A stretch of 64,000 bases of DNA, taken from assembly GCA_035439485.1 (NCBI GenBank), contig DAORKI010000005.1:5563-69562 (forward strand), read 5' to 3'. The translations under genes and the position numbers were made by a program. This document shows positions 63,929 to 64,000 of this stretch, piece after piece. The notes beneath the pieces are model-generated. The model ran no database searches. It was not told the origin of the DNA and saw only the letters and a program-made list of their open reading frames with translations. Positions within the stretch are counted from its first letter, which is position 1; each line of letters starts with the position of its first letter. The DNA comes from CAIKXD01 sp035439485. GTDB lineage: Bacteria > Bacteroidota > Bacteroidia > UBA4408.

Positions 63929-64000
63929 ATAAATTATCAATATTCGGTGTAATGGACAAAAAAGTTGGTAATTTATAGACACTTTGTTCAAGTGGACATT

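Overview
The window is AT-rich DNA (my estimate is roughly one third G+C) from a member of the Bacteroidota. The evidence is four secreted proteins with the C-terminal sorting domain of the type IX secretion system (T9SS), a short primary sigma factor of the Bacteroidota type, promoters with the -7 box TAnnTTTG, mostly weak ribosome binding sites, and several protein families typical of this phylum (YfiR-like protein beside a TonB receptor, DUF1573, YbiT-like ABC-F, ComA-like protein). I see no IS element, phage, CRISPR array, tRNA or rRNA; the piece looks like ordinary chromosome.

Layout. 1-990: a TonB-dependent receptor (cut by the window edge) and a YfiR-like periplasmic protein, minus strand. 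1.3-8 kb: valS, an M61 peptidase with PDZ domain, a Nudix hydrolase and two lipoproteins. 8-12 kb, minus strand: fdhD, transaldolase, the SRP RNA (ffs) with a textbook promoter, and a SCO1/murQ/hypothetical operon. 12-13.7 kb: three tandem DUF1573 genes, with sigma-54-like promoters in front of the first two and a strong terminator after the third. 13.7-16.6 kb: an aminotransferase and a GT-C-like membrane protein.

17-29.5 kb is a long plus-strand surface polysaccharide operon and the most interesting part. It carries a complete route to a CDP-4-keto-3,6-dideoxyhexose (cytidylyltransferase, 4,6-dehydratase, the PMP/[2Fe-2S] 3-dehydrase and a flavin/iron-sulfur reductase). Two further genes, an acetolactate-synthase-like ThDP enzyme and a short-chain reductase, make the set resemble the YerE/YerF route to the branched sugar yersiniose A. 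Behind it lie two polyprenyl-phosphate glycosyltransferases (GtrB/ArnC type), a WecD/WecE-like pair for a 4-acetamido-4,6-dideoxy sugar, a GT11 fucosyltransferase-like protein and a GT2 enzyme.

29.6-42.4 kb: a DEAD-box helicase, two related T9SS proteins in tandem, a Spy-like protein, an HPt protein, a LamG-T9SS protein, a GreA/B-like protein, rluF, a large unrecognised protein and an HxD-type oxygenase. 42.6-46 kb: two Wzz-like proteins and an O-antigen ligase/polymerase. The ligase frame has no normal start and lies one base behind the wzz frame at a run of 11 A.

46-64 kb: PLP enzyme (ACC deaminase family), fahA, a LutA-like protein, a TPR-like secreted protein, cutC, a GH2 beta-mannosidase that seems to lack one internal domain, an ABC-F protein, rpoD, and a run of TPR protein, ComA-like synthase, rhodanese, DedA and aroE. 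It ends with a lipoprotein and a T9SS cargo protein. The two polysaccharide loci probably serve the same lipopolysaccharide: sugars and glycosyltransferases at 17-29.5 kb, chain length control and polymerisation/ligation at 42.6-46 kb. No flippase is visible here.
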